Assembly (NCBI RefSeq): GCF_008017825.1
Contig: NZ_VRLS01000010.1
Coordinates: forward strand, 1-64,000
Origin: Mesonia sp008017825
Lineage (GTDB): Bacteria; Bacteroidota; Bacteroidia; Flavobacteriales; Flavobacteriaceae
DNA length: 64,000 nt
Reading direction: 5' to 3'
The notes beneath the pieces were generated by a model that saw only the letters and a list, made by a program, of their open reading frames with translations, made no database searches and was not told where the DNA came from. The position numbers and the translations under genes are program-made. Shown here piece after piece: positions 1 to 7,945 of this stretch; positions within the stretch are counted from its first letter, which is position 1; the number at the start of each line of letters is the position of its first letter.

Positions 1-6
1 TATAGT

Positions 7-35
7 ATGAGATTCCGGATCAAGTCTGGAATGAC
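7..35. repeat. Dispersed hairpin repeat, single copy
   Basis: A short imperfect palindrome with arms GATTCCGG and TCTGGAATGAC around ATCAAG. It belongs to the family that recurs between 39.7 and 48.1 kb (GTCAT, stem, CTTGAT, stem, ATC), here in reverse orientation. It lies just upstream of a truncated gene, away from the his operon cluster. Confidence 0.75.
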
Positions 36-91
36 AAAAACAACCAATTATTACAAATTATGGATAAGCAATTATTTTAAAATGAAAACCT

Positions 92-325
92 ATGAAACCC
101 ATTTATATAGTTATCTTTTTGATATTGCTGTTATGGAATAATTCTATGACTGCCCAACAAAAAGACTGGCAATGGATTAAACAGGGGGGAACCAGTATAG
201 AAGGAGACGAAACCGAAGAGGCTTACGATATTGCCACCGATAACGACCAAAATGTATATGCGGTTTCAGCTATGGGGATCTATAACTTTTGGGATTTATA
301 CACCGACTACAACTACTGTCACTAA
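92..325 (+). pseudogene. Truncated secreted protein, N-terminal fragment
   Basis: This 77-residue ORF begins with a convincing signal peptide (residues 1-21, hydrophobic core ending MTAQQ). It continues into WQWIKQGG and a DIATDNDQNVYAVS stretch, which resembles the start of large flavobacterial beta-propeller (SBBP-repeat) proteins exported by the type IX system. Such proteins usually run to several hundred residues with a C-terminal sorting domain. This one stops after an unrelated-looking tail (NFWDLYTDYNYCH), so I read it as the 5' remnant of a larger cargo gene. A short genuine secreted protein is possible but less likely. Confidence 0.5.
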
Positions 326-332
326 GTAATAA

Positions 333-557
333 TTACATAAGAGATTTATTATTTATAATAAACTCTTTTTATCTACATTTTATAAAAAAAATCCTTTATT
401 AGTAATTTTAATTATTTTGTTAATAGATATTATTAATATTTTGATTTCTGATTTCGGTCGACTTACAGAATATGGATATGGTTATTTAGTGGGTAAAATA
501 ATTCTTGTCTTAATATTTGGAATAATATTAATTTTGACAAGAAAACACCACACCTAA
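333..557 (+). pseudogene. Start-less small membrane protein ORF
   Basis: An open frame of about 74 codons begins right after a stop at 330-332 and ends at TAA 555-557. It contains two hydrophobic segments (around LLVILIILLIDIINILI and GKIILVLIFGIILIL) joined by a polar loop SDFGRLTEYGYGY, then a basic tail TRKHHT. The pattern looks like small two-helix membrane proteins of Flavobacteriia. No ATG, GTG or TTG lies in the frame before the first helix, so it is probably a remnant that lost its start, next to another truncated gene. Initiation at a rare ATT codon cannot be excluded. The following stretch to 812 shows nothing I can interpret. Confidence 0.35.
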
Positions 558-812
558 TTTAATTAGAGATATTTGAGGTACGGATGACAAAAATGTATAT
601 AACTTACTACTTTTCAATACATAAGAATGTTTTTACAGACATTTTCCTCAATTTCTATTTATTGATTTGAGACTTAAATAAGCAATAAAATTCACAAATT
701 GATATATTAGGTGTTATCATAAAGATAGACTCTGCAACTTTTATTCCTATTATCTTCAGAGAAGTTTTTATGAATTTTAGATATTAATTTAAAATCAAAA
801 AAATTATATAAA

Positions 813-1961
813 CTAATCAATCACAAATTGTTTTAGCACACCAACTACGTAATCAAGTTCTTCCTTTGTGTTAAAGCTAGAAAATGAAAATCTTACTGAA
901 GGTTTATCTAAATCTTCTTCAGATAAAATAGCATTTAATACATGAGATCCTTTGTCACTACCGCTCTGGCAAGCACTACCTTTTGAGCAAGCTATTCCGT
1001 TAAGGTCTAATTGAAACAACAACATAGCAGCTTTATCATTAGACACTGGTAAGCACACATTTACAAGGGTATAAGTACTATCTACCAGATTTGAACATCC
1101 TCCATTAAATTTAACTCCAGGGATTTCTTTTTCTAATTGTTCCATGAAGTAGGTTTTTAAACCTTCTGTGTAAGGTTTTTCTGTAGCTAAGTTATCATAA
1201 GAAATTTGAAGAGCTTCTGCTAAACCTACAATATTATGCACACTTTCTGTTCCTGCACGGTAACCTCTCTCCTGTTCTCCTCCAAAAATTAAAGGTTTAA
1301 GTCCGCTATTCTTTCTTACGTAAGCAAAACCAACTCCTTTAGGACCATGAAATTTATGTGCACTTACTGCAGTAAAATCTACTGGTGTATTTTGCAAATC
1401 TATTTCATAATGACCTATCGATTGAACGGTATCACTATGAAAAAGAGCTCCGTTTTGATGACACAACTCACCTACTTTTTGAAGATCCAAAATATTTCCA
1501 ACCTCATTATTTACGTGCATTAAGCTAACCAGAGTTTTTTCATCACTAGACTTCATTAGAGAAACGAGATGTTCTAAATCGATACTTCCACAATCTTTTA
1601 AATTAACATACTCTACTTCAATATCATAACATTGCTGAAGTTGGTTTACCGTATATAAAACAGCGTGATGTTCAATTTTAGAAGTAATAATTCTTTTGAC
1701 ACCTAAATCCCTAACTGCACTATTTAAAGCTAAGTTATCGGCTTCGGTCCCTCCAGAAGTAAATACAATTTCAGAAGCAGTAACATTTAAATATTTTGCC
1801 ACCGTTTTACGAGCATTTTCTATATAAGATTTTGCCGAACGACCAAAAGCATGTGTAGAAGAAGGGTTACCATAACTTAGTTGCATCACTTCTGTCATTT
1901 TCTCAATAACTTCAGGTCTCAGTTGCGTGGTAGCTGCACTATCTAAATATACTTTTTTCAT
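813..1961 (-). CDS. Cysteine desulfurase (NifS/IscS family)
   Basis: This PLP enzyme takes sulfur from L-cysteine as an enzyme persulfide, giving alanine, and feeds Fe-S cluster assembly or tRNA thiolation. The 382-residue protein opens MKKVYLDSAATT, the usual class V start. It has the PLP lysine in SAHKFHGPKG (K203) and the persulfide cysteine in KGSACQSG (C331), with TSGGTEADN at 68-76. I chose the ATG at 1961 because the longer frame (to 2000) would add a non-conserved tail and run past a TAGTTTTG promoter box at 1988-1995. No Fe-S scaffold gene is adjacent, so whether it serves as IscS or a more specialised desulfurase is open. Confidence 0.92.
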   Translation of the reverse strand: MKKVYLDSAATTQLRPEVIEKMTEVMQLSYGNPSSTHAFGRSAKSYIENARKTVAKYLNVTASEIVFTSGGTEADNLALNSAVRDLGVKRIITSKIEHHAVLYTVNQLQQCYDIEVEYVNLKDCGSIDLEHLVSLMKSSDEKTLVSLMHVNNEVGNILDLQKVGELCHQNGALFHSDTVQSIGHYEIDLQNTPVDFTAVSAHKFHGPKGVGFAYVRKNSGLKPLIFGGEQERGYRAGTESVHNIVGLAEALQISYDNLATEKPYTEGLKTYFMEQLEKEIPGVKFNGGCSNLVDSTYTLVNVCLPVSNDKAAMLLFQLDLNGIACSKGSACQSGSDKGSHVLNAILSEEDLDKPSVRFSFSSFNTKEELDYVVGVLKQFVID

Positions 1962-1987
1962 AAAATTAGGTCTTGAAATTGATGCTG

Positions 1988-1995
1988 CAAAACTA
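1988..1995 (-). promoter_or_regulatory. Putative -7 box TAGTTTTG for the cysteine desulfurase
   Basis: The minus strand reads TAGTTTTG, matching the Bacteroidota -7 consensus TAnnTTTG, 26 bases before the chosen start codon. I see no TTG -33 element at the usual spacing, so the support is the -7 box and its position only. Confidence 0.45.
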
Positions 1996-2021
1996 ATCAT
2001 TTTAAATTATTTTTTATAATC

Positions 2022-2053
2022 TTGGCTGTAAATTGATCAATAGATTATTTTTG
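2022..2053 (+). promoter_or_regulatory. Putative promoter, TTG-N21-TATTTTTG
   Basis: A TTG at 2022-2024 and TATTTTTG at 2046-2053 match the Bacteroidota -33/-7 pattern with a 21-base spacer. The lipoprotein start codon follows at 2070, leaving a very short untranslated leader. The promoter is back to back with that of the minus-strand cysteine desulfurase. Confidence 0.6.
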
Positions 2054-2069
2054 CTGTAAATTAAGAGTT

Positions 2070-3041
2070 ATGAAAAACGTATATTTCTTTGGTATTGTGT
2101 TGTTAAGCTTATTAGCTTCGTGTGATGATGGCGAACTTATTGTTACTAATTTCGATTTTGATTCGGACACAAGTTTACAATTTTGTTCTACAGAAACCGA
2201 AACAGTAATCTTTGCCTTAGAAACAGATCCTTATGAAACGATTTTCTTTAAATTTAATGACGGTGAATTTACAGGAAGTTTTGAAGGTACAGCGATAGAC
2301 ACCTCTGTCACTTACAATGTCACTGATGATAATCAAATAATATATCGTAGTTTAAGTAGCTCTATAACTGCTGACTATTTTTGCAATACGATTCCCCCAA
2401 CACAAAGCAATGTAAAAGAAGAATATGTTTCTACAAATGGCGGTACGGTTACTTTTAATATTTCAGTAAACTTACCTACGGGAGACGATGCCGATACTGA
2501 TGGAGATGGTGTAACTGATATTGTAGAAGGAAAAAACGAATCTCCTCAAAAAGATACCGACGGAGATGGAATTCCTGATTACTTAGATAAAGATGATGAT
2601 AATGATAACGTACTAACACAAATAGAAAATAATCTTTCTAACCAACCCACTTTTGAAGGTACCTTTCCTGATACCGACGAAGATGAGATTCCTAATTACT
2701 TAGACGACGATGATGATAATGACGGAGTATTGACCCGTTATGAGGATCTAAATGCTGCTGATAATATTACTGAAGAAGATCCTGATCTAGATTTAAATCC
2801 TACTGACGATGATACCAATCAAAATGGGGTTCCAAATTATTTAGACACAGAAGATACTGGTGAGTTAATCATCGAAGAGTTTAAAGCCAATGAACTTTCT
2901 AGAAATTTTACTACCGTTGTCTTAGCAGAAAACATTTCTCTAAAAAATACAAGCAATAACGAAGAGATAACTTTAGAAACTTTAGTTATGGGTAAATTAC
3001 AAGTGACAAAAACAGTAAAAGTAGAATCTCAAACTGAGTAA
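2070..3041 (+). CDS. Lipoprotein with thrombospondin type 3-like calcium repeats
   Basis: The 323-residue protein has a lipoprotein signal peptide with lipobox LLAS-C18, so it should be anchored in the outer or inner membrane. An N-terminal region of about 120 residues is unrecognised. Residues about 137-265 then carry acidic repeats of the TSP3/EF-like type (DADTDGDGVTD, DTDGDGIPDYLDKDDDND, DTDEDEIPNYLDDDDDND, DDDTNQNGVPNYLDT), which are expected to bind Ca2+. The C-terminal 55 residues are unrecognised and lack a type IX sorting signal. It converges on the Smr gene with only three bases between stop codons. A surface structural or calcium-dependent adhesion role is an inference only. Confidence 0.75.
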   Translation: MKNVYFFGIVLLSLLASCDDGELIVTNFDFDSDTSLQFCSTETETVIFALETDPYETIFFKFNDGEFTGSFEGTAIDTSVTYNVTDDNQIIYRSLSSSITADYFCNTIPPTQSNVKEEYVSTNGGTVTFNISVNLPTGDDADTDGDGVTDIVEGKNESPQKDTDGDGIPDYLDKDDDNDNVLTQIENNLSNQPTFEGTFPDTDEDEIPNYLDDDDDNDGVLTRYEDLNAADNITEEDPDLDLNPTDDDTNQNGVPNYLDTEDTGELIIEEFKANELSRNFTTVVLAENISLKNTSNNEEITLETLVMGKLQVTKTVKVESQTE

Positions 3042-3044
3042 ATA

Positions 3045-3575
3045 TTATTTCTGACTTATAAAAACTTCTGTAGCGCCATACCCATATTTTCTTGGGTTGG
3101 CCTCATAAAAATTCACTTGTTCGTATCTACTAAAAAGAGTGTTAAGTTCTGCTTTAAGGACTCCCTCTCCTATCCCGTGAATAAATACCAATTTTTGTAT
3201 TCGGTTTTTAATCGCATGCTCTAATCGATACCGAGCAGTATCCATTTGAATATTGAGCATATCAAAATTATCGAGATGCTTCCTATCGGTTAACTTCTCA
3301 ATATGCAAATCAATTTCTATAGCAGGTACTCCTTTTTCTCTTTTTTTACTAATAGACTTAGGTTTTTTACCAACGCTTTTTTCCCTTAAAGCGTTTATAA
3401 TTTCATTTTCCTTAACGGAAATTTCTTCGCTACCAGTTTTAACTACTTCCGAGACATCGAAACTCATTAGAAAACCATCTGAAGTTTCAATAAAAACAAC
3501 ATTATTTTCTATATTTTGAACGAATCCAGCGATAGCCTCATCTAAAACTTCTACCCAATCTCCTACATTAATCAT
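3045..3575 (-). CDS. Smr domain protein (DUF2027-Smr)
   Basis: The 176-residue protein starts MINVGDWVEVLDE, a small beta-rich domain, and ends in an Smr domain of the MutS2/Smr family. The Smr signature is visible as EIDLHIEKL near residue 87 and the loop VFIHGIGEGVLKAEL. Smr domains act as nucleases or bind nucleic acid; in Bacteroidota this stand-alone form is uncharacterised. I prefer the internal ATG at 3575 over the frame opening at 3608, because the extra residues (MLGLKKIKQKK) are non-domain and overlap more of the upstream gene. The 5' end overlaps the preceding small membrane protein gene by eight bases, suggesting translational coupling. Confidence 0.85.
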   Translation of the reverse strand: MINVGDWVEVLDEAIAGFVQNIENNVVFIETSDGFLMSFDVSEVVKTGSEEISVKENEIINALREKSVGKKPKSISKKREKGVPAIEIDLHIEKLTDRKHLDNFDMLNIQMDTARYRLEHAIKNRIQKLVFIHGIGEGVLKAELNTLFSRYEQVNFYEANPRKYGYGATEVFISQK

Positions 3576-3762
3576 TTTCTTCTGTTTTATCTTCTTTAGA
3601 CCTAACATTTGTATTTAATAGATACAACCCTAACATTAAAAAAATAATTCCTAAAATTTTTAAATAAATTAAATCTTTTTCTTGTGTCATATCGTATATT
3701 AGCATACCCCCACCCGTTAGAATACAGATAACACTAAATAACTGAAAATTAGACTTTGGCAT
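3568..3762 (-). CDS. Small two-helix membrane protein, unknown function
   Basis: A 64-residue protein with two hydrophobic segments, FQLFSVICILTGGGMLIY (about 6-23) and LKILGIIFLMLGLYLLNT (about 33-50), and a charged tail RSKEDKTEEND. It lies directly upstream of the Smr gene and overlaps its start, so the two are probably co-transcribed. I do not recognise a family. Its plain two-helix topology and operon position are all that can be said. Confidence 0.6.
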   Translation of the reverse strand: MPKSNFQLFSVICILTGGGMLIYDMTQEKDLIYLKILGIIFLMLGLYLLNTNVRSKEDKTEEND

Positions 3763-3840
3763 ATTTTAAAATTATTTTTTAACAAGCCATAAAGATAATT
3801 TTTATTAATATTTTTTTACCCTTAATTATTATAAAAGTAT

Positions 3841-3848
3841 TAATTTTG
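3841..3848 (+). promoter_or_regulatory. Putative -7 box TAATTTTG for the T9SS cargo gene
   Basis: TAATTTTG matches TAnnTTTG and overlaps a TTG at 3846 that could be mistaken for a start codon. Transcription would begin near 3855, which argues that translation starts at the ATG at 3858 or 3864 and that the leader is minimal. No clear -33 TTG is present. Confidence 0.45.
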
Positions 3849-3863
3849 AACAAATTAATGATA

Positions 3864-5822
3864 ATGAAGAACATAACTACATTTTTATTACTCCTTTTTA
3901 CTGCAAATTCTTTTGCTCAACTCACGATAAAACCAACAACTATTGGCTCGGGAGTTACTACGGATAATACATACATATATGTAGATGGTACCGTTATTTA
4001 TGTAGAAGAAAATACAAATTTCACTAAAAATAACGATACAGAGATTGCTAATTTATACCTTAGAAATGAAGCTCAACTTATTCAAGGTACTGCGGGAACT
4101 TCTAATAATTTAGGAACCGGAACTATGTCAGTCTTCCAAGAAGGTACTGCAGATGCTTTTGAATACAATTATTGGGGTTCTCCTGTTGGTGTTTTAACCA
4201 AAACAGATCCTGCTGGAAATACTCCATTTGGTGTAGCATCTTTAGGAGCTCCTATTAATCGTTTAAAAAGTAGCGCTACATTAGCTTCAAACGGATATAA
4301 TGGTACTGCTAATCCTTTTAGAATTGCCCAGTATTGGATTTGGAAATATATAAATACTGGTACAGCGACTTATGCTGACTGGATTCATGTTCAATTCAAT
4401 CAAACTATTAATGCAGGAGAAGGTTTTACCATGAAAGGTACCAATGGAACCGATAACACAATTATCCATGGGGTACAAAATAATCCCGGTGATGCCCAAA
4501 GATACGATTTTAGAGGAAGACCCAACGATGGTACTATTACAGTTACAACTGCTACAGATTACGATGAAATTATTTTAATAGGTAACCCTTATCCTTCTGC
4601 ATTAAATCTAAATTATTTTTTAATAGAGAATAGTAAAAATGCAGATGCTTCTACAACTGAATTTGTGGATAACACTTGTACAGATGGTGCTCTTGTTCAA
4701 AGAAGAAATTCAACTACAGGTGTTGCTTATTTCTGGGATATGGATGATACTGTTAATTCTCATAATATTAAGGATTATAAAGGTGGTTATGGAGCTTATG
4801 CTCCTAATGCAGGTTGTAGTGCCATAGGAACTTATACCCCACCTGTATTTTATATGTATGATGTTAACGGAAATATTCTTAATGGATCAGCCGCACCACA
4901 AACAGCGGGTAGTGATCAATATAGGAGGTTTCTTCCTATTGGGCAAGGTTTTTTTGTAGATGCTCCAGATCTTGATACAGGAGATAGTCCTATCGATTAC
5001 CCAATTGAAGCTATACAATTTAAAAATACTCATAGAGTTTTTGTTAAAGAGGGAGTTAGTAATGAGTCTTATTTTGATAGATCTTCTACAGTGAATAATT
5101 CTAATAATGACTTAAACGAAAAAGCGGTAAATTATGTTCTTCCAAAACTTAGGCTTAATATAGAATTTGACGGATTATATACTAGACAACTTGCTTTAGC
5201 TTTTAATGATGATGCGAGTTCTGATATTGAAGTAGGAATGGATGCACTTAATTTTGACTCCATTTCGTCTGATGCCGGATTTTTACATGGTACTAATTCT
5301 TATGTGATTGACACGAGACCTTTTGACATAGACGATAGGTTACCTCTTTATCTAAATCTTTCTTCACAAAATAGTTTATCTTTTAAAGTTAATAATTTTG
5401 AAAATTTTTATGCTAAAAATGTCTTTATCTATGATAAACAAACAGATATTTATCATTCTGTAAAAAACAATTTTTTTTATATTACGCTACCAGCAGGTAA
5501 CTATTCAGAAAGATTTGAACTTACCTTTAAGGACAGTGAAGAAGATTTAGAAGCTTCTGAAGAAATTGCATCAAGCTTTGATGTAATCCAAAATAATACA
5601 AATGCTCAATTGACAATACTAAATCCTTTGCAAGAAAATTTAAAATCTGTAGAGGTATTTGATATGACAGGAAAAAGAGTGCTATTTCAAGGAAATTTAG
5701 GAAATCGAGGTCAATATTACTTTTCAACTTCTCAACTTGCGGAGTCAGTTTATGTAGTTAAAATTTCGACTACTGATAATATCACGACAACTAAAAAAAT
5801 AAGCGTTTTCCAACGTAGATAA
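3864..5822 (+). CDS. Secreted protein with type IX sorting domain (type A)
   Basis: A 652-residue exported protein. The signal peptide is MKNITTFLLLLFTANSFAQ; the body is rich in Asn, Thr and aromatic residues, as in flavobacterial surface proteins. The last 75 residues form a type A T9SS C-terminal domain: LTILNPLQENLKSVEVFDMTGKRVLFQ, then LAESVYVVKIST and a basic end KKISVFQRR. The protein should cross the outer membrane through the T9SS and be released or attached to the surface. No catalytic domain is apparent in the middle. I start at ATG 3864 (alternative 3858). The DUF2752 gene follows nine bases downstream. Confidence 0.8.
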   Translation: MKNITTFLLLLFTANSFAQLTIKPTTIGSGVTTDNTYIYVDGTVIYVEENTNFTKNNDTEIANLYLRNEAQLIQGTAGTSNNLGTGTMSVFQEGTADAFEYNYWGSPVGVLTKTDPAGNTPFGVASLGAPINRLKSSATLASNGYNGTANPFRIAQYWIWKYINTGTATYADWIHVQFNQTINAGEGFTMKGTNGTDNTIIHGVQNNPGDAQRYDFRGRPNDGTITVTTATDYDEIILIGNPYPSALNLNYFLIENSKNADASTTEFVDNTCTDGALVQRRNSTTGVAYFWDMDDTVNSHNIKDYKGGYGAYAPNAGCSAIGTYTPPVFYMYDVNGNILNGSAAPQTAGSDQYRRFLPIGQGFFVDAPDLDTGDSPIDYPIEAIQFKNTHRVFVKEGVSNESYFDRSSTVNNSNNDLNEKAVNYVLPKLRLNIEFDGLYTRQLALAFNDDASSDIEVGMDALNFDSISSDAGFLHGTNSYVIDTRPFDIDDRLPLYLNLSSQNSLSFKVNNFENFYAKNVFIYDKQTDIYHSVKNNFFYITLPAGNYSERFELTFKDSEEDLEASEEIASSFDVIQNNTNAQLTILNPLQENLKSVEVFDMTGKRVLFQGNLGNRGQYYFSTSQLAESVYVVKISTTDNITTTKKISVFQRR

Positions 5823-5830
5823 CATCTGTT

Positions 5831-6106
5831 ATGGAAGAATTTATGCTTCCTTGTTTTACTAAGCAGTTTTTTCACTTTCCTTGTCCTGGATGCGGGAGTC
5901 AAAGAGCTTTATTATTGTTGTTTCAAGCAGATTTCAAAGGTGCGTTTTTAATGTTTCCTGCTATTTATCCTTTAATCATTTTCGGTTTATTAATTCTTAT
6001 TAATTTTGTAAGACCTATAAAATTATACAGCAAGCTAGTTTCTTATTTTGCTTATATATCTGTAATCACTGTTTTAGTAAACTATACGATTAAAATCCTA
6101 CTTTAA
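5831..6106 (+). CDS. DUF2752 membrane protein
   Basis: A 91-residue protein with the DUF2752 hallmark FPCPGCGSQRALLLLF near the N terminus (paired cysteines, then R), followed by two hydrophobic helices (about 38-58 and 67-90). The family is widespread in Bacteroidota and other phyla but its biochemical role is unknown; the CPGCG motif suggests a metal or redox site at the membrane. It starts nine bases after the T9SS cargo gene and is followed by the CCC-motif-type membrane protein, a pairing I recall from other flavobacteria. Confidence 0.8.
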   Translation: MEEFMLPCFTKQFFHFPCPGCGSQRALLLLFQADFKGAFLMFPAIYPLIIFGLLILINFVRPIKLYSKLVSYFAYISVITVLVNYTIKILL

Positions 6107-6143
6107 ATTTCATATATTTAACCACTAATCAAATCTAAAAAAA

Positions 6144-6479
6144 ATGACTCAAAAACTACCAAATGCAACCTTAGCACTCGTGTTAGCAATTATATCTTAT
6201 GTAGCCTGCTGCTTAAGTTACGGTCTTGGAGGCCTTGTACTATCTATTATTGCTTTTGTTTTAGCAAATAAAGATCGTAAAACTTATTTATTAAATCCAG
6301 AAAATTATGACAATTACGGACAAGTAAAAACGGCAAGAATTTTAGCTATTGTTGCTTTAATTTTATCAGCTTTAATCGTAATATCTTCTATCGCTGCTCT
6401 TCTTTTCTTCGGAAGCTTAGAAGGATTGGAACAATGGGCAAATGAAATGCAACAACAACAAATAGAAGCTGCTCAATAG
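6144..6479 (+). CDS. CCC-motif-type membrane protein
   Basis: A 111-residue protein with two hydrophobic regions: residues about 7-40 (LALVLAIISYVACCLSYGLGGLVLSIIAFVLA, given here as separate helices either side of the LSYG turn) and 66-92. Between them lies a cytoplasmic loop NKDRKTYLLNPENYDNYGQ. This is the layout of the flavobacterial CCC motif membrane proteins, related in shape to DUF4190/CD225 proteins. Here the motif is CCL rather than CCC. The tail EMQQQQIEAAQ is hydrophilic. Function is unknown. It ends an apparent operon with the cargo gene and DUF2752, closed by the terminator at 6500. Confidence 0.7.
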   Translation: MTQKLPNATLALVLAIISYVACCLSYGLGGLVLSIIAFVLANKDRKTYLLNPENYDNYGQVKTARILAIVALILSALIVISSIAALLFFGSLEGLEQWANEMQQQQIEAAQ

Positions 6480-6499
6480 AATTTTACTTTTAAAAATAA

Positions 6500-6530
6500 A
6501 ACTCCGCAATTTTCATTGCGGAGTTTTTTT
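6500..6530. terminator. Bidirectional intrinsic terminator
   Basis: A 10-bp stem AACTCCGCAA / TTGCGGAGTT with a six-base loop (6510-6515). It is followed on the plus strand by a run of T. On the minus strand the stem is followed by TTTTATTTTT, so it can end both the CCC-motif operon and the converging rocD transcript. Confidence 0.85.
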
Positions 6531-6552
6531 ATTTTCTACTCTAAGGAGGTTC

Positions 6553-7803
6553 TTAAATTTTATCTTCAAATGTTCTAAGTGTTTTCACGATGATAGAAAC
6601 ACAATCCATAATTTCTTCTTTCGTAATTACTAAAGGAGGTGCAAAACGAATGATATTCCCATGAGTTGGTTTCGCTAATAAACCATTTTCTTTAAGCGCC
6701 ATACAAATATCCCAAGCAGTAGAACTTTCTTCACTATCGTTAATTACAATAGCATTTAATAATCCTTTTCCTCTTACAAGGTTAACTACATTAGATGAAG
6801 CGATATATTTATTGATTTCTGTTCTAAAAAGCTCTCCCATTTTTTCAGCATTGTCGGCAAGATTTTCTTCTTTGATAACTTGTAATGCTGCGATTGCAAC
6901 TTCACAAGCAACAGGGTTACCTCCAAAAGTAGAACCATGTTGACCTGGTTGGATGACATCCATCACTTCATTATTAGCTAATACTGCTGAAACTGGATAA
7001 ACCCCACCAGAAATTGCTTTTCCTAAGGTAACAATGTCAGGTTTAACATTTTCATGATCTACTGCCAATAACTTTCCAGTTCTAGCAATACCAGTTTGAA
7101 TTTCATCAGCAATAAAAAGTACATTATGCTTTTCACACAAAGCTTTTGCTTTTTGTAAATAACCTTCAGAAGGAACATAAACCCCTGCTTCACCTTGTAT
7201 AGGTTCTACTAAAAATCCTGCAATATTTTTATTTTCACTTAAGGTTTTTTCTAATGCATCTAAATCATCGTAAGCTATTTTTAAAAATCCTGGAGTATAC
7301 GGACCAAAGTTTTTGCGTGCACCTTCATCATTACTAAAAGAGATTACAGTAGTGGTACGCCCGTGAAAGTTATTTTCAGCAACGATTATTTCAGCTTCAT
7401 TTTCTTTAATTCCCTTTTTCTCGTAAGCCCATTTTCTACAGATTTTAATGGCTGTTTCAACGGCTTCAGCACCTGTATTCATTGGTAATAACTTGTCAAA
7501 ACCAAAATACTCGGTAGCGAATTTTTCATATTTTCCCAGAACATCATTATGAAATGCACGAGAAGTTAAGGTTAAAGTTTCGGCTTGTTTGGTCATAGCC
7601 CCAACAATTCTAGGGTGACAATGACCTTGATTTACAGCTGAATAAGCTGAAAGAAAATCATAATACTTTTTATCTTCAACATCCCAAACAAAAACTCCGT
7701 CTCCTTTTTTTAAGACTACAGGTAAGGGATGGTAATTATGAGCTCCGTGTTTATCTTCTAGAGCAATTGCTTCTTGTGATGATTTAATTTCTACAACTGA
7801 CAT
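6553..7803 (-). CDS. rocD: Ornithine aminotransferase
   Basis: This PLP enzyme moves the delta-amino group of L-ornithine to 2-oxoglutarate, giving glutamate 5-semialdehyde and glutamate, and links arginine and proline metabolism. The 416 residues match the family length. Class III motifs are visible: NTGAEAVETAIK (109-120), NNFHGRT (144-150), ADEIQTGIARTGK (232-244) and the PLP lysine in LGKAISGG (K262). HNYHPLPVVL at 22-31 and SAYSAVNQGHCHP at 52-64 are typical of ornithine aminotransferase rather than acetylornithine aminotransferase. It is monocistronic, facing the terminator at 6500. Confidence 0.93.
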   Translation of the reverse strand: MSVVEIKSSQEAIALEDKHGAHNYHPLPVVLKKGDGVFVWDVEDKKYYDFLSAYSAVNQGHCHPRIVGAMTKQAETLTLTSRAFHNDVLGKYEKFATEYFGFDKLLPMNTGAEAVETAIKICRKWAYEKKGIKENEAEIIVAENNFHGRTTTVISFSNDEGARKNFGPYTPGFLKIAYDDLDALEKTLSENKNIAGFLVEPIQGEAGVYVPSEGYLQKAKALCEKHNVLFIADEIQTGIARTGKLLAVDHENVKPDIVTLGKAISGGVYPVSAVLANNEVMDVIQPGQHGSTFGGNPVACEVAIAALQVIKEENLADNAEKMGELFRTEINKYIASSNVVNLVRGKGLLNAIVINDSEESSTAWDICMALKENGLLAKPTHGNIIRFAPPLVITKEEIMDCVSIIVKTLRTFEDKI

Positions 7804-7933
7804 GTGTTTAATTTCTTTTCAATTTTAACTTCGTTGATTCCTTCTTAATGGAGAGAAATCATCCATAATCATGAAGTTTGCAAAATACTAAATGTTTAGC
7901 ACTTTTGTGAACTTCAACTTCATAAATTCTTCC

Positions 7934-7941
7934 TATTTTTG
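7934..7941 (+). promoter_or_regulatory. Putative -7 box TATTTTTG for rlmD
   Basis: TATTTTTG ends five bases before the ATG at 7946, implying a transcript that begins at or next to the start codon. It argues against the longer frame opening at 7892, which would be upstream of transcription start. The nearest TTG upstream (7905-7907) is 26 bases away, longer than usual. Confidence 0.5.
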
Positions 7942-7945
7942 CCCT

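Noticed and set aside
813..2000. Longer start at 2000 for the cysteine desulfurase
   Set aside because: The additional residues are not conserved and the frame would begin upstream of the TAGTTTTG box at 1988-1995; MKKVYLDSAATT is the family start.
3846..3863. TTG start for the T9SS cargo protein
   Set aside because: The TTG is part of the -7 box TAATTTTG; a transcript from it would start after the TTG.
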